DNA of 64,000 nucleotides from Lachnospiraceae bacterium (GTDB lineage Bacteria; Bacillota; Clostridia; Lachnospirales; Lachnospiraceae). The notes beneath the pieces were generated by a model. That model did no database searches. It had not been told where the DNA came from and saw only the letters and a list, made by a program, of their open reading frames with translations. Shown here in pieces: positions 27,045 through 34,977 of this stretch. The translations under genes were made by a program, and so were the position numbers. The DNA lies in assembly GCA_017436865.1 (NCBI GenBank), contig JAFSCH010000054.1, positions 1-64,000 on the forward strand. The letters are read 5' to 3'. Position 1 is the stretch's first letter; each line of letters starts with the position of its first letter.

Positions 27045-27359
27045 TTATTTATCTGCTATCTGTCGTCCTTCGTGATTCATATGATAGTTATCCTTATAAA
27101 TCAATTCCGAAAGAGGCACAAAGGTATAGCCTGCCTCTTTCAGCGTTGTAATCATAGAATCTAATGCCTGTGCCGTATATTTCGCTCCATTATGGCAAAG
27201 AATTATACTACCATTCCCTAATGCTTTATGCTGTGTTACGGTCTTGATAATAGAATCCACACCATAGTCCTTCCAATCAAGAGAATCAACGTCCCATTGT
27301 ATCGTATAATAGCCACACTTCTTTGCTGTTTTTACTACAGCATTATCATAGTCTCCATA
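27045..27359 (-). pseudogene. 3' part of a PdaB-like polysaccharide deacetylase gene, split by the mobile element
   Basis: The frame encodes the end of a NodB-type deacetylase: SPYGDYDNAVVKTAKKCGYY, then WDVDSLDW and SIILCHNGAKYTAQ (motifs 4 and 5). At 27355-27359 host sequence gives way to the left end of the integrated element. The open frame runs on to 27497, but the extra N-terminal residues (such as MALKFIMSQRK) come from the element. The missing first part is at 36688-37169. Confidence 0.9.
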
Positions 27360-27380
27360 CGGCGAAACCAAAGTGCGCAA
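27352..27380. other. attL of the integrative element
   Basis: The core CCATA (27355-27359) is followed by the element arm, with TGCGCAA at 27374-27380. It matches attR at CCATAyGGCG with one mismatch. The arm is the inverted partner of TTGCGCA next to attR, as expected for the two half-sites of one attP. Confidence 0.75.
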
Positions 27381-27547
27381 AGATGCCATCCCTAATATTA
27401 TCAAACAAAAACATTTTTGATTGTTTTCAGTTTTTTCTTGTGATACAATACTGTTGTAAGATATTTTGCGTTGTGACATTATAAATTTCAATGCCATAAT
27501 AAATTGTAAGTAATTATAGTTTTAATTTTTGAAAGGATGGATTAGAT

Positions 27548-27787
27548 ATGAGTAGATATGCAATGTGCGTCAGATGTGGACGTCGATTAAGAAGAGATAA
27601 AGATGTTTTTGGTGATTGGGATGGCGAATCGTATGTTTGTGATTATTGTGCTAACGAGGAAGAAGATGACGAGGACGACGGTGAACGATTAAGTGTTTAT
27701 GATGCTGCTCTAATATGGGCTTCGCATGGAAAAGATGAAGATTATATGTTTGGATATTCTGAAGAAGAATTAGAAGATGCTTTATAG
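27548..27787 (+). CDS. small acidic zinc-ribbon protein (cargo)
   Basis: The 79-residue product has two CxxC pairs (CVRCGRR near residue 7 and CDYCANE near residue 31), a likely zinc ribbon, followed by a very acidic stretch (EEEDDEDDGERL). GAAAGGATGG precedes the ATG. The TAG stop is in frame with a further 34 sense codons (27788-27889) before TGA, and the segment before the stop (YSEEELEDAL) resembles the segment after it (HTDEELYKAF). The gene may therefore be cut short by a nonsense change. Function unknown. Confidence 0.65.
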   Translation: MSRYAMCVRCGRRLRRDKDVFGDWDGESYVCDYCANEEEDDEDDGERLSVYDAALIWASHGKDEDYMFGYSEEELEDAL

Positions 27788-27892
27788 ACAAAATGCTATT
27801 ATCGACATACCGATGAGGAACTGTACAAAGCATTCACTCTTCCGCAGAAATTCATTGATGTCATTGAGGTAGTCATAAAAGAGCAAAAATGA
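27788..27892 (+). pseudogene. in-frame continuation of the zinc-ribbon gene after an amber codon
   Basis: The codons directly following the TAG at 27785 stay open and encode TKCYYRHTDEELYKAFTL and on to VIEVVIKEQK, then TGA. The composition looks like real coding sequence with no own start or ribosome site. It is probably the lost C-terminus of the upstream gene, or made by readthrough. Confidence 0.5.
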
Positions 27893-27921
27893 ACGATAAT
27901 CTGTTGTTGTTCACTAAATTA

Positions 27922-27971
27922 TTCACAATCTCCCATGTAAATGGTATAATTAAGTATCATTTACATGGGAG
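27922..27971 (+). promoter_or_regulatory. promoter inside a perfect 14-bp inverted repeat
   Basis: TTCACA (27922-27927) and TATAAT (27945-27950) are spaced 17 bp. CTCCCATGTAAATG (27930-27943) and its perfect inverse (27958-27971) surround the -10 box. The right arm includes the ribosome binding site GGGAGG of the next gene. It may be an operator, or it may hide the ribosome site in read-through transcripts while leaving it free in transcripts started here. Confidence 0.8.
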
Positions 27972-27981
27972 GTTTATTATT

Positions 27982-28404
27982 ATGAATTTGAATATATACA
28001 AGGAATACAAATTTATCAATGGAAAATTTACAGCTACAAAAACAGGCAATGAGTATGAATTTTCATTAAAGGATGATGACAGATTTTACATATACCTAAA
28101 GCCTTACATAATCAATGAAAAGGTTGAAGGTCTTACACACCTTATGATAGATGAAATTGTCATATCTGATGCGAATAATACATTCTTTGAAGAAAAGTCA
28201 TTTACACTAAATGCTACAATATTGGCAAAAGATCAAAATAATTTTATGTGTCCATTTACCTTAACTATGAAAAAAGCAGTAAAGTTAAATGACATTAAAA
28301 CTTCCAAGAAAAGCTATCGCAACGGGGAATGGAGTTTAACTCTTTATGAACTGGAGATTCCATACAAAACAGATATTGATATTGCGGAAGTGACAGAAGA
28401 TTAG
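27982..28404 (+). CDS. hypothetical cargo protein, 140 aa
   Basis: The start MNLNIYKEYKF is set by GGGAGG eleven bases upstream; the frame is open for 31 more codons but without a signal. The sequence is rich in Lys, Asp and aromatic residues, alternating as in a beta-rich domain, with no membrane segment or known motif. It is expressed from the palindrome-embedded promoter and followed after 20 bp by the membrane protein gene, so the two probably act together. I do not recognise the family. Confidence 0.6.
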   Translation: MNLNIYKEYKFINGKFTATKTGNEYEFSLKDDDRFYIYLKPYIINEKVEGLTHLMIDEIVISDANNTFFEEKSFTLNATILAKDQNNFMCPFTLTMKKAVKLNDIKTSKKSYRNGEWSLTLYELEIPYKTDIDIAEVTED

Positions 28405-28424
28405 TTGTAGAAAAGAGAATTCAC

Positions 28425-29348
28425 ATGAGTTACAAAGGTAAAAAAATCATAGTCTTTATAGTTATTACTATAGTTGTAGTTTTTATAAGCGTTCGTATGA
28501 TAAAATCAGCTATACATGATAAAAGTTTTGCAGATGCACGAGATGCCTACAGAGGAGTATTGAACGAGATAGAAAGTTATAGAGATGCAGACGGCATTAT
28601 CAAGTCAATAGAAGTTAACACTGATTTTTATGATTCTGGAGATGGAGAATACTATACACAAGTGGATTGGGTAGACATTACAGTGTCTGTTTCAAATGAT
28701 GTAGAACATATGTCAGATCAAAATAAATGTGATTTATTGCATAGTTATCAAGTGGATATTGAAGATATGCTCCAAGAAGCAAGGGAACAAAGTGGGTATG
28801 AACAAATTATTAATGATAATGAAACATCCAGTGGGTATGTAAAATATAAAGGCAGGTATGCTGCTGTTCAAAATGATTACAACATAGATTTTGTATCATC
28901 TAACTACGAATATGCATTTTATCCGAACCATTTTTATGTAACAAAGCCTAATATGGGAGGCTCAACAGAATATAGCTACACCTTCGAAGGAGATACCTTG
29001 GTTTATTTCAATGATACTGAAAGTGAAAAAAAGAAAATAGGACCAGAACTTCCTTACGTAGGTATGCGTGAAGAATATCTGGAGTATACATCACTTGGCA
29101 AGGCTGATTCCGTTGAAAAGTGCAAAGATTTCTATAAATTACAAACACGCGCACAATATACAACATATGAATGGGAAAGAACCGACGAGCATGGTTGGTA
29201 TAAAATCACAGTACGATATAGAATGCATAGAAGTCATAAAGTCGATGATTATGTAGATTTGCCAACATCAAACGGTTATGTTTCAAGTATTACTTATACG
29301 GATGAAAATGGTCAGATGCATACTGAAAACTATGTAGACACATACTAA
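28425..29348 (+). CDS. hypothetical membrane-anchored cargo protein, 307 aa
   Basis: One N-terminal membrane helix (KIIVFIVITIVVVFISVRMI) is followed by a large extracytoplasmic part rich in Tyr, Asp and Glu. It contains several Tyr-x-Tyr pairs (EYSYTFEGDTLVYF) and ends in SSITYTDENGQMHTENYVD. No catalytic motif or lipobox is seen. It lies in one operon with the 140-aa protein and ends at a terminator. The family is unknown to me; a surface role is inferred from topology only. Confidence 0.65.
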   Translation: MSYKGKKIIVFIVITIVVVFISVRMIKSAIHDKSFADARDAYRGVLNEIESYRDADGIIKSIEVNTDFYDSGDGEYYTQVDWVDITVSVSNDVEHMSDQNKCDLLHSYQVDIEDMLQEAREQSGYEQIINDNETSSGYVKYKGRYAAVQNDYNIDFVSSNYEYAFYPNHFYVTKPNMGGSTEYSYTFEGDTLVYFNDTESEKKKIGPELPYVGMREEYLEYTSLGKADSVEKCKDFYKLQTRAQYTTYEWERTDEHGWYKITVRYRMHRSHKVDDYVDLPTSNGYVSSITYTDENGQMHTENYVDTY

Positions 29349-29367
29349 ATGTATGGTCATAATTTTA

Positions 29368-29400
29368 GGCTATCCTTTCCAAGAGATTGGATAGCCTTTC
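29368..29400 (+). terminator. Rho-independent terminator of the cargo operon
   Basis: GGCTATCC pairs with GGATAGCC and TTTCC follows. It lies 20 bp beyond the stop of the membrane protein gene. Confidence 0.8.
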
Positions 29401-29588
29401 CTATATTTTCAGAGCTTTCAAGTAATCAGATTTCAAGAATCTATTAAGTTCTTTTCCAAGGGTAATCGCTCAAATCGTCCAAACAATTGTGAAATGTATA
29501 AAAATGCAGGTTAGATTGGTCTAATAGGCTCTAGGTACGTTTTTCCGAAAAGGGAGTTTTTGTATATTCAATAAAATAATACTATTGC

Positions 29589-29810
29589 TTAATCAATATC
29601 TTCAGCCTCTACCCATCCTTCTTTATCAGAGCGTTCTTCTGCTCGTTTTAAGTCCATTATAAGCTTAGTTGCTACTTGCTTTCGTAGAACTTCTTTACTG
29701 TTTTGAGTGCCTAAGAAAAGATTACCTTTTACAGTTTCTTTCTCTAAATTTATTTCATCTCGGAAGGGAGAATGATTCTGTGTCATTATAACATTTGATA
29801 TTTCTGCCAT
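29589..29810 (-). CDS. small hypothetical protein, 73 aa
   Basis: The product is hydrophilic and mostly helical, beginning MAEISNVIMTQNHSPFRDEI and ending in an acidic stretch. AAAAGGAG precedes the ATG. No domain is recognised. It lies alone between the cargo operon and the regulator block, with about 240 and 265 bp of AT-rich DNA on each side in which I see no other gene. Confidence 0.55.
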   Translation of the reverse strand: MAEISNVIMTQNHSPFRDEINLEKETVKGNLFLGTQNSKEVLRKQVATKLIMDLKRAEERSDKEGWVEAEDID

Positions 29811-30075
29811 TATAATCCACTCCTTTTATTGATGTGTCAGCTTTGTTCGTCTTATAAATCTCCTTCTAGAAAGCATCGATTTTGATTATAAATTCAATGT
29901 CTGTATCAATTTTGGTGATAAATTCCTTAATATACCAAGGAGACCTAATTGTGCTTTGAATTACATAATTTTAACCCCCTCGAATTCGATGGGTTTAAAA
30001 TCGCCCTTGACTTTCTCAGTATCATCCCTTAATATGATATCAAAGAGAAACGAGTTTTTAACCGTACGGCATTTG

Positions 30076-30594
30076 CTAAAGCGGGGTACCCGTTTCTTTT
30101 TTTATGTTAATCATATCATATAAGTACAATTTGCCGTCAGCAGCATGTCTTACTATCAATTCCACATGAAAGACATTATATCTCTCAACATCTCCACTAT
30201 CATCGTATACAGGTAATGCGAAACGTGAGTCATATCGATACCATCCATGCTTAGCATTTATATTGTGCTTGTCTGCAAGATTTTCTTTATATCTTTTATT
30301 TATTGCTGTTTTTACTAATTCGGGTAGCCCTTGTGCTGCGTTGGCTTTTGCTTTGGCATAAGTACCTTTTAATTTGGCAGTATATTTAGAACCTGTGTAT
30401 TCGTCAGCCAAATCATTCCCAATATATACAATATCATCGGTATCAATGATTTCTATAAATTCTCCCACATACTGCTTTAAATATTTTTCTACTTCCTTCC
30501 ATTCGATATTCTGACGTCCTTTGAAATAGATGTCATTAATCAGGACAATATTTTGTCCTTTCAAATCCTTAACGATTGTTACATTTCTTTCCAA
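30076..30594 (-). CDS. hypothetical protein with LPD/PBECR-like C-terminus
   Basis: The 172-residue protein ends in RHAADGKLYLYDMINIKKET, preceded by KHGWYRYDSRFALPVYD. A similar ending occurs in accessory proteins and phage-type RNase-like domains of Clostridia mobile elements, but the match is from memory and weak. It follows the XRE regulator gene by 27 bp on the same strand, so the pair could be a regulated toxin-like module. No catalytic residues can be named with confidence. Confidence 0.55.
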   Translation of the reverse strand: MERNVTIVKDLKGQNIVLINDIYFKGRQNIEWKEVEKYLKQYVGEFIEIIDTDDIVYIGNDLADEYTGSKYTAKLKGTYAKAKANAAQGLPELVKTAINKRYKENLADKHNINAKHGWYRYDSRFALPVYDDSGDVERYNVFHVELIVRHAADGKLYLYDMINIKKETGTPL

Positions 30595-30621
30595 GTTTGT
30601 ATCTCCTAGTACTTCTTATAG

Positions 30622-31449
30622 TTATCTGTATTTTTTAGAAGCAGATGTTCTCTTCAACATATGCTTAAACAACTCAAAGAACAACTGCTGTTCTGTTTTA
30701 TCCATATCCAGAGTTCCAGATTCTATCAACATTTCAGTTGTGATTTTAGCCATATCATCCTCTGTCAAATCACGTTCTTCTTTGATTTCCTTACGCTTTG
30801 CTTTGATGATTTCATATTGCTCTTGGAACATATTTTGACTCATATCCTGTGGAACTGTTCCATAATCAGCTTTGATATCTTTCAGCATTGCCATAAAGAT
30901 ATTACGAAGCTTATTTAGGTCTGCTTCATCTCCGCCAATTTTCTCAGCATTTAGATGTCTGATATCACGATTGCATTCCTGCCTTTTCTCAGGATGTAGT
31001 TTGATAAAATCCCTAATGCCACCTGTGGCAAGGCTGATGATATCATTTCGTGACTGTATTCCTGCTTTTGTTGCATCTGTGAAATAGGCATCAACACTAT
31101 CAAGTAATGTAACGAAATGTGGATGCTCAATCATGCGACTGAGTAAGTCCGTATTCAGATTACCAGATAGTAGTGCAAATAGTGCTTTGTTTGACAATCC
31201 AAGCTCTGACAATTCTATATTCTTCCTGAATTTTACATTTGTTAATCCCAGTAGATAATCTGTTGATACATTGAAGAAGTTGGATAACTTAATCAAGATA
31301 TCATTACTGACATTCGTAATTTCGCCACGTTCTATACGACTCAATGTGGAATACGGAATATCTGCCTTGTCACATAGTTCCTTCTGTGTTAATCCGCTCA
31401 TATTTCGCAAATCTGCGATTCTTTCATTTGTAGTTATGTATGTTTCCAT
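30622..31449 (-). CDS. XRE family transcriptional regulator of the element
   Basis: The 275-residue protein has an N-terminal HTH_3 domain (ERIADLRNMSGLTQKELCDKA, IPYSTLSRIERGEI) and a long helical C-terminal part of unknown role. The start METYIT is chosen because GAGGAG lies seven bases upstream. It is divergent from the replication and mobilization genes, and two repeated sites with TTGCAAAAGTGC lie in the shared intergenic region, suggesting control of itself and of the element. Confidence 0.88.
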   Translation of the reverse strand: METYITTNERIADLRNMSGLTQKELCDKADIPYSTLSRIERGEITNVSNDILIKLSNFFNVSTDYLLGLTNVKFRKNIELSELGLSNKALFALLSGNLNTDLLSRMIEHPHFVTLLDSVDAYFTDATKAGIQSRNDIISLATGGIRDFIKLHPEKRQECNRDIRHLNAEKIGGDEADLNKLRNIFMAMLKDIKADYGTVPQDMSQNMFQEQYEIIKAKRKEIKEERDLTEDDMAKITTEMLIESGTLDMDKTEQQLFFELFKHMLKRTSASKKYR

Positions 31450-31486
31450 TTGCTCTCTCCTCATCGTTCTTTTCGAACATATATTC

Positions 31487-31515
31487 AGTATAGTTATGTG
31501 ACCATAGCTTGTCAA
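31487..31515 (-). promoter_or_regulatory. promoter of the XRE regulator
   Basis: On the minus strand TTGACA and TATACT are separated by 17 bp. The -35 box touches the palindrome ATTGCA-AAAG-TGCAAT (31515-31530). Confidence 0.8.
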
Positions 31516-31568
31516 TTGCAAAAGTGCAATTAACATCTTTCTTCTGATTGCAGATTTGCAAAAGTGCC
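31515..31568. promoter_or_regulatory. two probable operator sites for the XRE regulator
   Basis: TTGCAAAAGTGC occurs at 31516-31527 and again at 31556-31567. The first is a full palindrome (ATTGCA and TGCAAT around AAAG) next to the -35 box, as expected for autoregulation. The second has one good half-site. Confidence 0.65.
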
Positions 31569-31691
31569 TAAAATCAATGTTTTTGAAAAATCCATGCTAT
31601 TCTCTGTGTACAGCAAACCGCTGACATATGCGCATATGGGTAACTCATTAACAAGTCATTTATGACTCACCTTTAGAAGGAGGAACCCGAA

Positions 31692-31790
31692 TTGGAAAAG
31701 AAAACAACAAAAGAAATTATCAGTAATCATCCATTAGATTACACTGCTTTGTTACAGACAGCAGACCAGTTTCTATGTACCAGTAACTGA
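31692..31790 (+). CDS. small protein of 32 aa upstream of the primase
   Basis: TTG at 31692 is preceded by a full AAGGAGG with eight-base spacing. The frame encodes LEKKTTKEIISNHPLDYTAL and ends CTSN with TGA, which overlaps the next ATG as TGATG. The strong ribosome site and the overlap suggest a real small gene that couples translation to the primase. The function is unknown. Confidence 0.6.
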   Translation: MEKKTTKEIISNHPLDYTALLQTADQFLCTSN

Positions 31791-32422
31791 TGTCGATTTT
31801 CAAGGAAGTAAAAGAACATCTGTCAATCAAAGAAGTTGCAAGATATTACGGAATAACAACAAATAGGTCTGGATTTACCAAGTGTCCGTTTCATAAGGAG
31901 CGGACACCTAGCATGAAAATTTACGATGACCATTTTTACTGCTTTAGCTGTCAATGTGGTGGAGATGTCATCAACCTGACCAGTCAGTTATTCTCATTAT
32001 CACCTTTAGAAGCAGTCAAAAAGCTTCAAATCGATTTCGGAATTGCAGATGTGGAATATGACAGAGAACAATATCAGAAAGAACGAAATACCAGAATAAG
32101 CCAATTGCTGAAAGAGAAGCAATTTGAAAGTTGGAAACACAATACCTATTTACTTCTTACGGATTATTGTTCACTGCTTCGGGATTGGAAAGAATCCTAT
32201 TCACCAAAGAATTTGGAGGAACCTATCACTGAGGAATATGTAGAAGCCTTACAGGAGCTTGAGAAAATGGAATATTATTGTGACCTTTTTCTCTATGGAA
32301 ACAGGGCGGATTTAGAAGATTTTAGACTACACGAAGAAAGGCTGGTAAAACGAATTGAGCAACGTATCAGAGAACATAAACAACAATACATGGGAAGTAC
32401 CACTCCCATTATCGGAGCATAA
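31790..32422 (+). CDS. CHC2 zinc-finger DnaG-type primase fragment
   Basis: The 210-residue product carries the DnaG zinc-binding domain: CPFHKERTPSMKIYDDHFYCFSC with CGGDVINL (the Cys-His-Cys-Cys set between residues 29 and 57). The catalytic TOPRIM domain is missing and the rest is a helical tail, as in many mobile elements where such proteins work with a separate DUF3987 or VirE-like protein. It probably supports replication of the excised circle. The start overlaps the stop of the 32-aa gene. Confidence 0.85.
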   Translation: MSIFKEVKEHLSIKEVARYYGITTNRSGFTKCPFHKERTPSMKIYDDHFYCFSCQCGGDVINLTSQLFSLSPLEAVKKLQIDFGIADVEYDREQYQKERNTRISQLLKEKQFESWKHNTYLLLTDYCSLLRDWKESYSPKNLEEPITEEYVEALQELEKMEYYCDLFLYGNRADLEDFRLHEERLVKRIEQRIREHKQQYMGSTTPIIGA

Positions 32423-33503
32423 AGATGCATTGCAAAGTTTTCCTATTAATGCATTTCCACAAGCAGTTGGTGACTATATCAAAGCACTTGCTGAGAATAC
32501 ACAGACAAGCATTGATATGGCAGCTGTTATTGCATTAGGTATCTTAGCGGTATGTGCAGGTCGAAGTTACCGTATTGAAGGAAATACTAATTATTATGAG
32601 CCATTGAATTTATATGTATTGCTTGTGGCAGAACCGGGTGAACGTAAATCATCCATTATGCAGAACATGACTCGATTCCTATTTGAATATGAGCAAGCGG
32701 AGAATGAAAGATTAAAACCTTTGATAGCCGATTACAAACAAAAAAAGACAAATCTGGAATCTGCCATTCGCAATATGCAGGAACGTTTAGGCAAATCCAA
32801 AAACGATAAGCAATTAGAGCTTGAAATCAAAGCAAAACAGATAGAACTTGACGAACTGGAAGAAGTAAAACCAATTCGCCTATATGCAGATGATTGTTCC
32901 TCAGAAGCACTGACAACACTTCTGTCTGAGAATAACAGTGTGATGGCTGTGATTTCAGCAGAAGGAAGTATCTTCGATATTATTGCAGGAAGATACAATA
33001 GCAAAATCAACTTGGACGTATGGTTAAAAGGTCATAGTGGGGATGAAATCAGAGTAGATAGAAAGAATCGTATGGCTGAGTATATTTCAAATCCAAGACT
33101 GACTACAGTATTAGCAATTCAGCCAAGTGTTTTAGAAGAAATCATGGGACATAAAGCAATGAATGGCAGAGGTTTGATTGCAAGATTTCTGATAGCAATT
33201 CCTACATCAAGAATAGGTCATAGAGTCTTTGTTTCACAAGGGATTCCACAGGAAGTAACAGACAATTTTCATGCTGTATTAAGCAAGATTCTAAATACCT
33301 TCGTACATGATAAGGTGCATACATTACAGCTTTCAGAAGAAACGCAGACAGTCATAGAATCCTACTTCAAGAATGTCGCAGATTTGAAACCTATCCTAGA
33401 CTTTCTTGAAAAATATGGATATATCCGCCAGCAAAGTATTCCTGTCGTAGGAACAAATAGACCTAGCGAGATTATTCATATCAGTCCCTATATCAAGGGG
33501 TAA
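32355..33503 (+). CDS. DUF3987 family replication-associated protein, internally shortened
   Basis: The TTG start makes a 68-bp overlap with the primase gene; no good ATG exists before the conserved segment. Residues match DUF3987: ALQSFPINAFPQAVGDYIKAL, LYVLLVAEPGERKSSIMQNM (a Walker A-like loop), a coiled coil and AEGSIFDIIAGRY. The family usually has a further helical domain, but here the frame passes directly from VIESYFKNV to LDFLEKYGYI, so about 100 residues seem to be lost in frame. Function may be reduced. Confidence 0.8.
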   Translation: MSNVSENINNNTWEVPLPLSEHKDALQSFPINAFPQAVGDYIKALAENTQTSIDMAAVIALGILAVCAGRSYRIEGNTNYYEPLNLYVLLVAEPGERKSSIMQNMTRFLFEYEQAENERLKPLIADYKQKKTNLESAIRNMQERLGKSKNDKQLELEIKAKQIELDELEEVKPIRLYADDCSSEALTTLLSENNSVMAVISAEGSIFDIIAGRYNSKINLDVWLKGHSGDEIRVDRKNRMAEYISNPRLTTVLAIQPSVLEEIMGHKAMNGRGLIARFLIAIPTSRIGHRVFVSQGIPQEVTDNFHAVLSKILNTFVHDKVHTLQLSEETQTVIESYFKNVADLKPILDFLEKYGYIRQQSIPVVGTNRPSEIIHISPYIKG

Positions 33504-33632
33504 GATATAGGGACTAAAAGGACAATAGGGACAAAAGATAATATGAATTGTCCTTAAAGTCCTTATTGTCAACACCGTTAGGGTGCAAAAAGGGATGCAA
33601 AGGAACGGTGTTGCCAACGTAGTTGGCAATCC

Positions 33633-33677
33633 CCACTACTTTACAAAATGTAAAGTATAGTGGGTTACACTTCTGTT
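33633..33677 (+). other. oriT of the MobV type
   Basis: TAAAGTATAGTGGGTTACACTT closely matches the pMV158 family oriT. CCCACTACTTTAC and GTAAAGTATAGTGGG form one imperfect hairpin, and AAGTATA/TACACTT an overlapping second one, the alternative structures used by MobV relaxases. The predicted nick is within TAGTGGGTTA. It lies about 80 bp upstream of the relaxase gene. Confidence 0.85.
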
Positions 33678-33754
33678 GGAAGTGGCTGCGGTTGTTCGCC
33701 GTATCCAGCTTTTCCGCAGCTGCTTCCTACGGAAGTTATGAAAGGAGAATTTGA

Positions 33755-34801
33755 ATGGCGAAATTAGTTTGTCATGGAGAGAAATATACAAAAGGCGCTA
33801 TCGGAAAGATAGAACGTCACAATGAACGATTAAATGAGCATTATGGAAATCAGGATATTGATTTAGAGCGAAGTCATCTGAATTACAAACTGATGGAGTG
33901 TCCTGAAAAGAATTATTATGCAGCTGTGATGAATCTGGTCGATATCAGAAATAATCCAACTGGTAAGAAATTACGCAAGGATGCGATTGTACTAACCGAA
34001 TTTATTATTTCATCCAGTAATGATTTCTTCGAAGAACTGACACCAGAGAAACAAAGAGAATATTTTGAAGTTGCTCTTGGTTACTTAGAGGAAGCCTTTG
34101 GAAAGAAGAATACCATTTATGCAGTAGTCCACAATGATGAGCATACACCACATATGCACTTTGGTTTTGTTCCTATGACAGAGGATAACCGAGTATGTGC
34201 AAAGGACGTTATCAATCGGAATACACTTCGTAAAATCCAAGAAGAACTTCCTAAACGTCTTCAAGAAGCTGGTTTTCATATTGAACGAGGGGAAGTTAAT
34301 TCAGAAGCGGTACATCGTACTGTGAAGCAATATAAAGCGGATATGGAGAAAGAAAAAGCAGAATTGGCAATTACAATCCAAGGGCAAAAACAGGAGCTTC
34401 AAAAGCTTGCCACTGTCAAAACAGAAATTAAATCTGTTGAAAAGATTAGTACTGGAAAAACGATTCTTGGAGGTAAGGTTACTGTTGATGAAAAGGATTA
34501 CAAAAAACTGACCTCTTTAGCTAAGAAACAGCTAGCAAAAGAAAGTAACGAGAAAAAACTTTCCAATGAAGTGTCCTTATTACAAAAAGAGAATAAAGAA
34601 TTACAGGCAATCAATGCGAATCTTTCTTCACAGTTACAAATGGAAAAATCCATGAGTCATCGATTATCCATAAAAAGTTTGCAAGCTGAAATATATGAAC
34701 TTCGCAGATTCAAACAGAAAGCAGAAGAATTTATGAAAAAGAGAGGAATCTATGATTATTTCCATAAATCTGGCATAGATTTAAACAAAATGGAATTGTA
34801 G
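33755..34801 (+). CDS. MobV (Pre/Mob) relaxase
   Basis: The 348-residue protein nicks oriT to start transfer. Motif I (HNERLNEHYGNQDID followed by RSHLNYKL) and the metal-binding motif III (HNDEHTPHMHFGFVP) are intact. The C-terminal half is a long coiled coil with many Lys and Glu. GAAAGGAGA precedes the ATG. The gene is preceded by a matching oriT. No coupling protein or secretion genes are present, so the element is mobilizable and not self-transmissible. Confidence 0.94.
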   Translation: MAKLVCHGEKYTKGAIGKIERHNERLNEHYGNQDIDLERSHLNYKLMECPEKNYYAAVMNLVDIRNNPTGKKLRKDAIVLTEFIISSSNDFFEELTPEKQREYFEVALGYLEEAFGKKNTIYAVVHNDEHTPHMHFGFVPMTEDNRVCAKDVINRNTLRKIQEELPKRLQEAGFHIERGEVNSEAVHRTVKQYKADMEKEKAELAITIQGQKQELQKLATVKTEIKSVEKISTGKTILGGKVTVDEKDYKKLTSLAKKQLAKESNEKKLSNEVSLLQKENKELQAINANLSSQLQMEKSMSHRLSIKSLQAEIYELRRFKQKAEEFMKKRGIYDYFHKSGIDLNKMEL

Positions 34802-34865
34802 GTCATGCATGGAGTTGGTTATACATAATTCTCAATCAGAGAAAGAAGCAAAGGAGCTTAATACT

Positions 34866-34967
34866 ATGGAAAAAGAAGAATTCAAAATCATTAGAGAATA
34901 TAAGAATGAATACACAATTGACGAGATGGTAGATATGCTGATTAGAACGCATGCACAACCTTCTTAA
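34866..34967 (+). CDS. small protein of 33 aa upstream of the recombinase
   Basis: AAAGGAG lies nine bases before ATG at 34866. The product starts MEKEEFKIIREYKNEYTIDE and continues to a short tail ending in HAQPS. The frame is also open from ATG at 34809. It is helical and charged, in the place where small accessory proteins (such as excision helpers) are found in this type of element. The function is not known. Confidence 0.55.
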   Translation: MEKEEFKIIREYKNEYTIDEMVDMLIRTHAQPS

Positions 34968-34977
34968 AAATACTAGC

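Noticed and set aside
27360..27497. New N-terminus of the 3' deacetylase fragment as a real 150-aa gene
   Set aside because: The first residues come from the element end; the fragment lacks motifs 1 to 3 of the deacetylase and has no good ribosome site.
30530..30918. Plus-strand frames over the XRE regulator
   Set aside because: They are antisense shadows of a well supported HTH gene.
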